Shown here: one piece after another, positions 7,095-7,689 of the stretch
Layout of the letters: each line of letters starts with the position of its first letter
Position numbering within the stretch: position 1 is the first letter of the stretch
NCBI GenBank assembly: GCA_937951395.1
Contig: CALFBV010000130.1
Coordinates: 1 to 7,689, forward strand
Reading direction: 5' to 3'
Length of the DNA stretch: 7,689 bases
DNA from: an uncultured Rubritalea sp.
Lineage (GTDB): Bacteria > Verrucomicrobiota > Verrucomicrobiia > Verrucomicrobiales > Akkermansiaceae
Position numbers and translations under genes: made by a program
Notes under the pieces: generated by a model
Told to the model about the DNA's origin: nothing
The model's input: the letters and a program-made list of their open reading frames with translations, nothing else
Database searches by the model: none

Positions 7095-7361
7095 CTATGG
7101 AGTAAGGTGGGTAGAGTGGCTGGGGCGGCTTGGGTCATGTGAGCTTTTAGATTCATAACCAAAAGCATACACCCTGAGCTGCTTTTTGTTAAGATTTCTT
7201 AAGTTTTGTAGTGTAGAGTGACCTGTGATGAATCCGTCTTGTGCAGACCAGTATTTTTTATCGCCTGTTCAGCCATCGAGATTTTCACCCTCAAACAAGG
7301 TGATGGTATCGGCTTGCAGGCTGAGGTAAAGCACGCTTGAGAGTAGAATGAAATTTTTCAT
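7095..7361 (-). pseudogene. Broken secreted DUF1080 (3-keto-disaccharide hydrolase-like) gene, 5' remnant with in-frame TGA
   Basis: From ATG 7361-7359 the minus strand encodes a signal peptide, MKNFILLSSVLYLSLQA, then DTITLFEGENLDG, a TGA at 7271-7269, and TGDKKYWSAQDGFITGHST. DUF1080 proteins typically begin LF(D/E)G..LDGW.GD...W...DG.I.G..T, so the TGA stands where the conserved Trp (TGG) belongs: a single-base nonsense change. After about codon 55 the frame stays open to TAG (7097-7095) but no longer resembles the family (NLNKKQLRVYAF and beyond). The rest of the gene, normally well over 150 residues, is missing or scrambled. In intact form it would be an exported carbohydrate-active protein. 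The similarity is recalled from the family consensus, not computed. Confidence 0.6.
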
Positions 7362-7542
7362 AGGGGTAGTTTAATTAGCTAAAGATTAGTAATGGCTAAA
7401 AGATAGAACGGACTTTAACGGTTGTCTTGTATGTAGAAAGTTATTGTTTGTATGAATTCGGCTTACGGTTAAATTTTAACATTAAAGGCGATTAGTGCCA
7501 GAAGGCAGAGGTAAGGTTTTTCAGAATATTTTTTCTAAAAAA

Positions 7543-7585
7543 GCAAAAAAGAGCTTGCGGAATGCTCTGGATTATGGTTTTTTGC
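7543..7585 (+). terminator. Hairpin with flanking A- and T-tracts, possible bidirectional terminator
   Basis: AGAGC (7550-7554) pairs with GCTCT (7564-7568) over a 9-base loop. The flanking GCAAAAAA (7543-7550) and TTTTTTGC (7578-7585) are perfect complements. An A-tract before and a T-tract after the stem is the pattern of a terminator usable from either strand. However, nine bases separate the stem from the T-tract, so the fold is not classic. Confidence 0.3.
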
Positions 7586-7606
7586 GCCTGCGCTAGTCGC
7601 AACCAT
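7574..7606 (+). repeat. Inverted repeat just upstream of tRNA-Glu
   Basis: ATGGTT (7574-7579) pairs with AACCAT (7601-7606). After a TTTT bulge, GCG (7584-7586) pairs with CGC (7598-7600), leaving an 11-base loop. It ends 6 bases before the tRNA and overlaps the T-tract of the preceding hairpin, so the two folds exclude each other. The rest of the spacer from 7362 shows no gene; it has a small palindrome GTTAAATTTTAAC at 7468-7480. Confidence 0.35.
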
Positions 7607-7612
7607 TACAGC

Positions 7613-7687
7613 GTCCCGTTCGTCTAATGGTTAGGACTCCGCCCTTTCACGGCGGCAATAGGGGTTCGAATCCCCTACGGGATGCCA
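7613..7687 (+). tRNA. tRNA-Glu (anticodon UUC), CCA encoded
   Basis: The full cloverleaf is present. The acceptor stem is GTCCCGT (7613-7619) with ACGGGAT (7677-7683). The D arm is GTCT...AGGAC. The anticodon stem CCGCC/GGCGG encloses loop CTTTCAC with anticodon TTC at 7646-7648. The T arm is AGGGG-TTCGAAT-CCCCT. The discriminator is G7684, followed by a genomic CCA at 7685-7687. The sequence is close to bacterial tRNA-Glu such as that of E. coli. One oddity is that the first acceptor pair is G1-U72 rather than G1-C72. Confidence 0.97.
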
Positions 7688-7689
7688 TT

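Noticed and set aside
7378..7406. Near-identical 12-mers GCTAAAGATTAG and GCTAAAAGATAG, 17 bases apart
   Set aside because: Only two imperfect copies in A/T-rich spacer; not enough for an operator or repeat array.
6862..7612. A mobile element, CRISPR array or hidden RNA system in the gene-poor stretch
   Set aside because: No terminal inverted repeats, transposase fragments, regularly spaced repeats or integrase were found. The content is explained by gene remnants and hairpins, and the tRNA 3' end has too little flanking sequence to show an attachment site.

Overview
The window looks like chromosomal DNA from a Gram-negative bacterium of middling G+C. My best guess is the Verrucomicrobiota (Rubritalea/Akkermansiaceae-like). 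This rests on the DUF1080-type remnant, the apparent lack of Shine-Dalgarno sites and the overall gene content. It is an inference, not a proof; no gene here fixes the genus. It is mostly a housekeeping region with a decayed stretch near its right end, and I see no phage, insertion sequence, CRISPR array or defence system.

Layout from left to right. Positions 3-380 (+) are the C-terminal part of a zinc-dependent cell-wall amidase (Amidase_3, AmiC type), cut by the window edge. After a 52-base gap with a plausible promoter comes a 590-residue membrane protein (433-2205, +). It has an apparent internal duplication and a C-terminal DUF3592-like module. The transcription-repair coupling factor gene mfd lies on the minus strand (2350-5526) and appears to start with TTG. 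Divergent from it is a lipoprotein amidase of a different fold (Amidase_2, CwlA-like; 5634-6440, +). Four bases after that gene's stop comes a small YkgJ-type CxxCxxCC protein (6445-6861, +), probably in the same operon.

Positions 6862-7612 hold no intact gene. On the minus strand they contain a C-terminal remnant with an HExxH motif (6862-7029) and the 5' end of a secreted DUF1080 (3-keto-disaccharide hydrolase-like) gene. In the latter, a conserved Trp codon has become TGA (7269-7271). After hairpin-forming, A/T-tract-rich spacer DNA the window ends with a complete tRNA-Glu(UUC) gene with encoded CCA (7613-7687).

Functional themes are peptidoglycan turnover (two unrelated amidase folds), DNA repair (Mfd) and an uncharacterised envelope protein. 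No clear Shine-Dalgarno sequence precedes any start, two genes seem to use TTG, and two plus-strand genes have promoter-like -10 elements so close to their ATG that the mRNAs would be nearly leaderless. I found no convincing new multi-gene system. The most novel items are the duplicated membrane protein, the possible leaderless promoters and the gene remnants.
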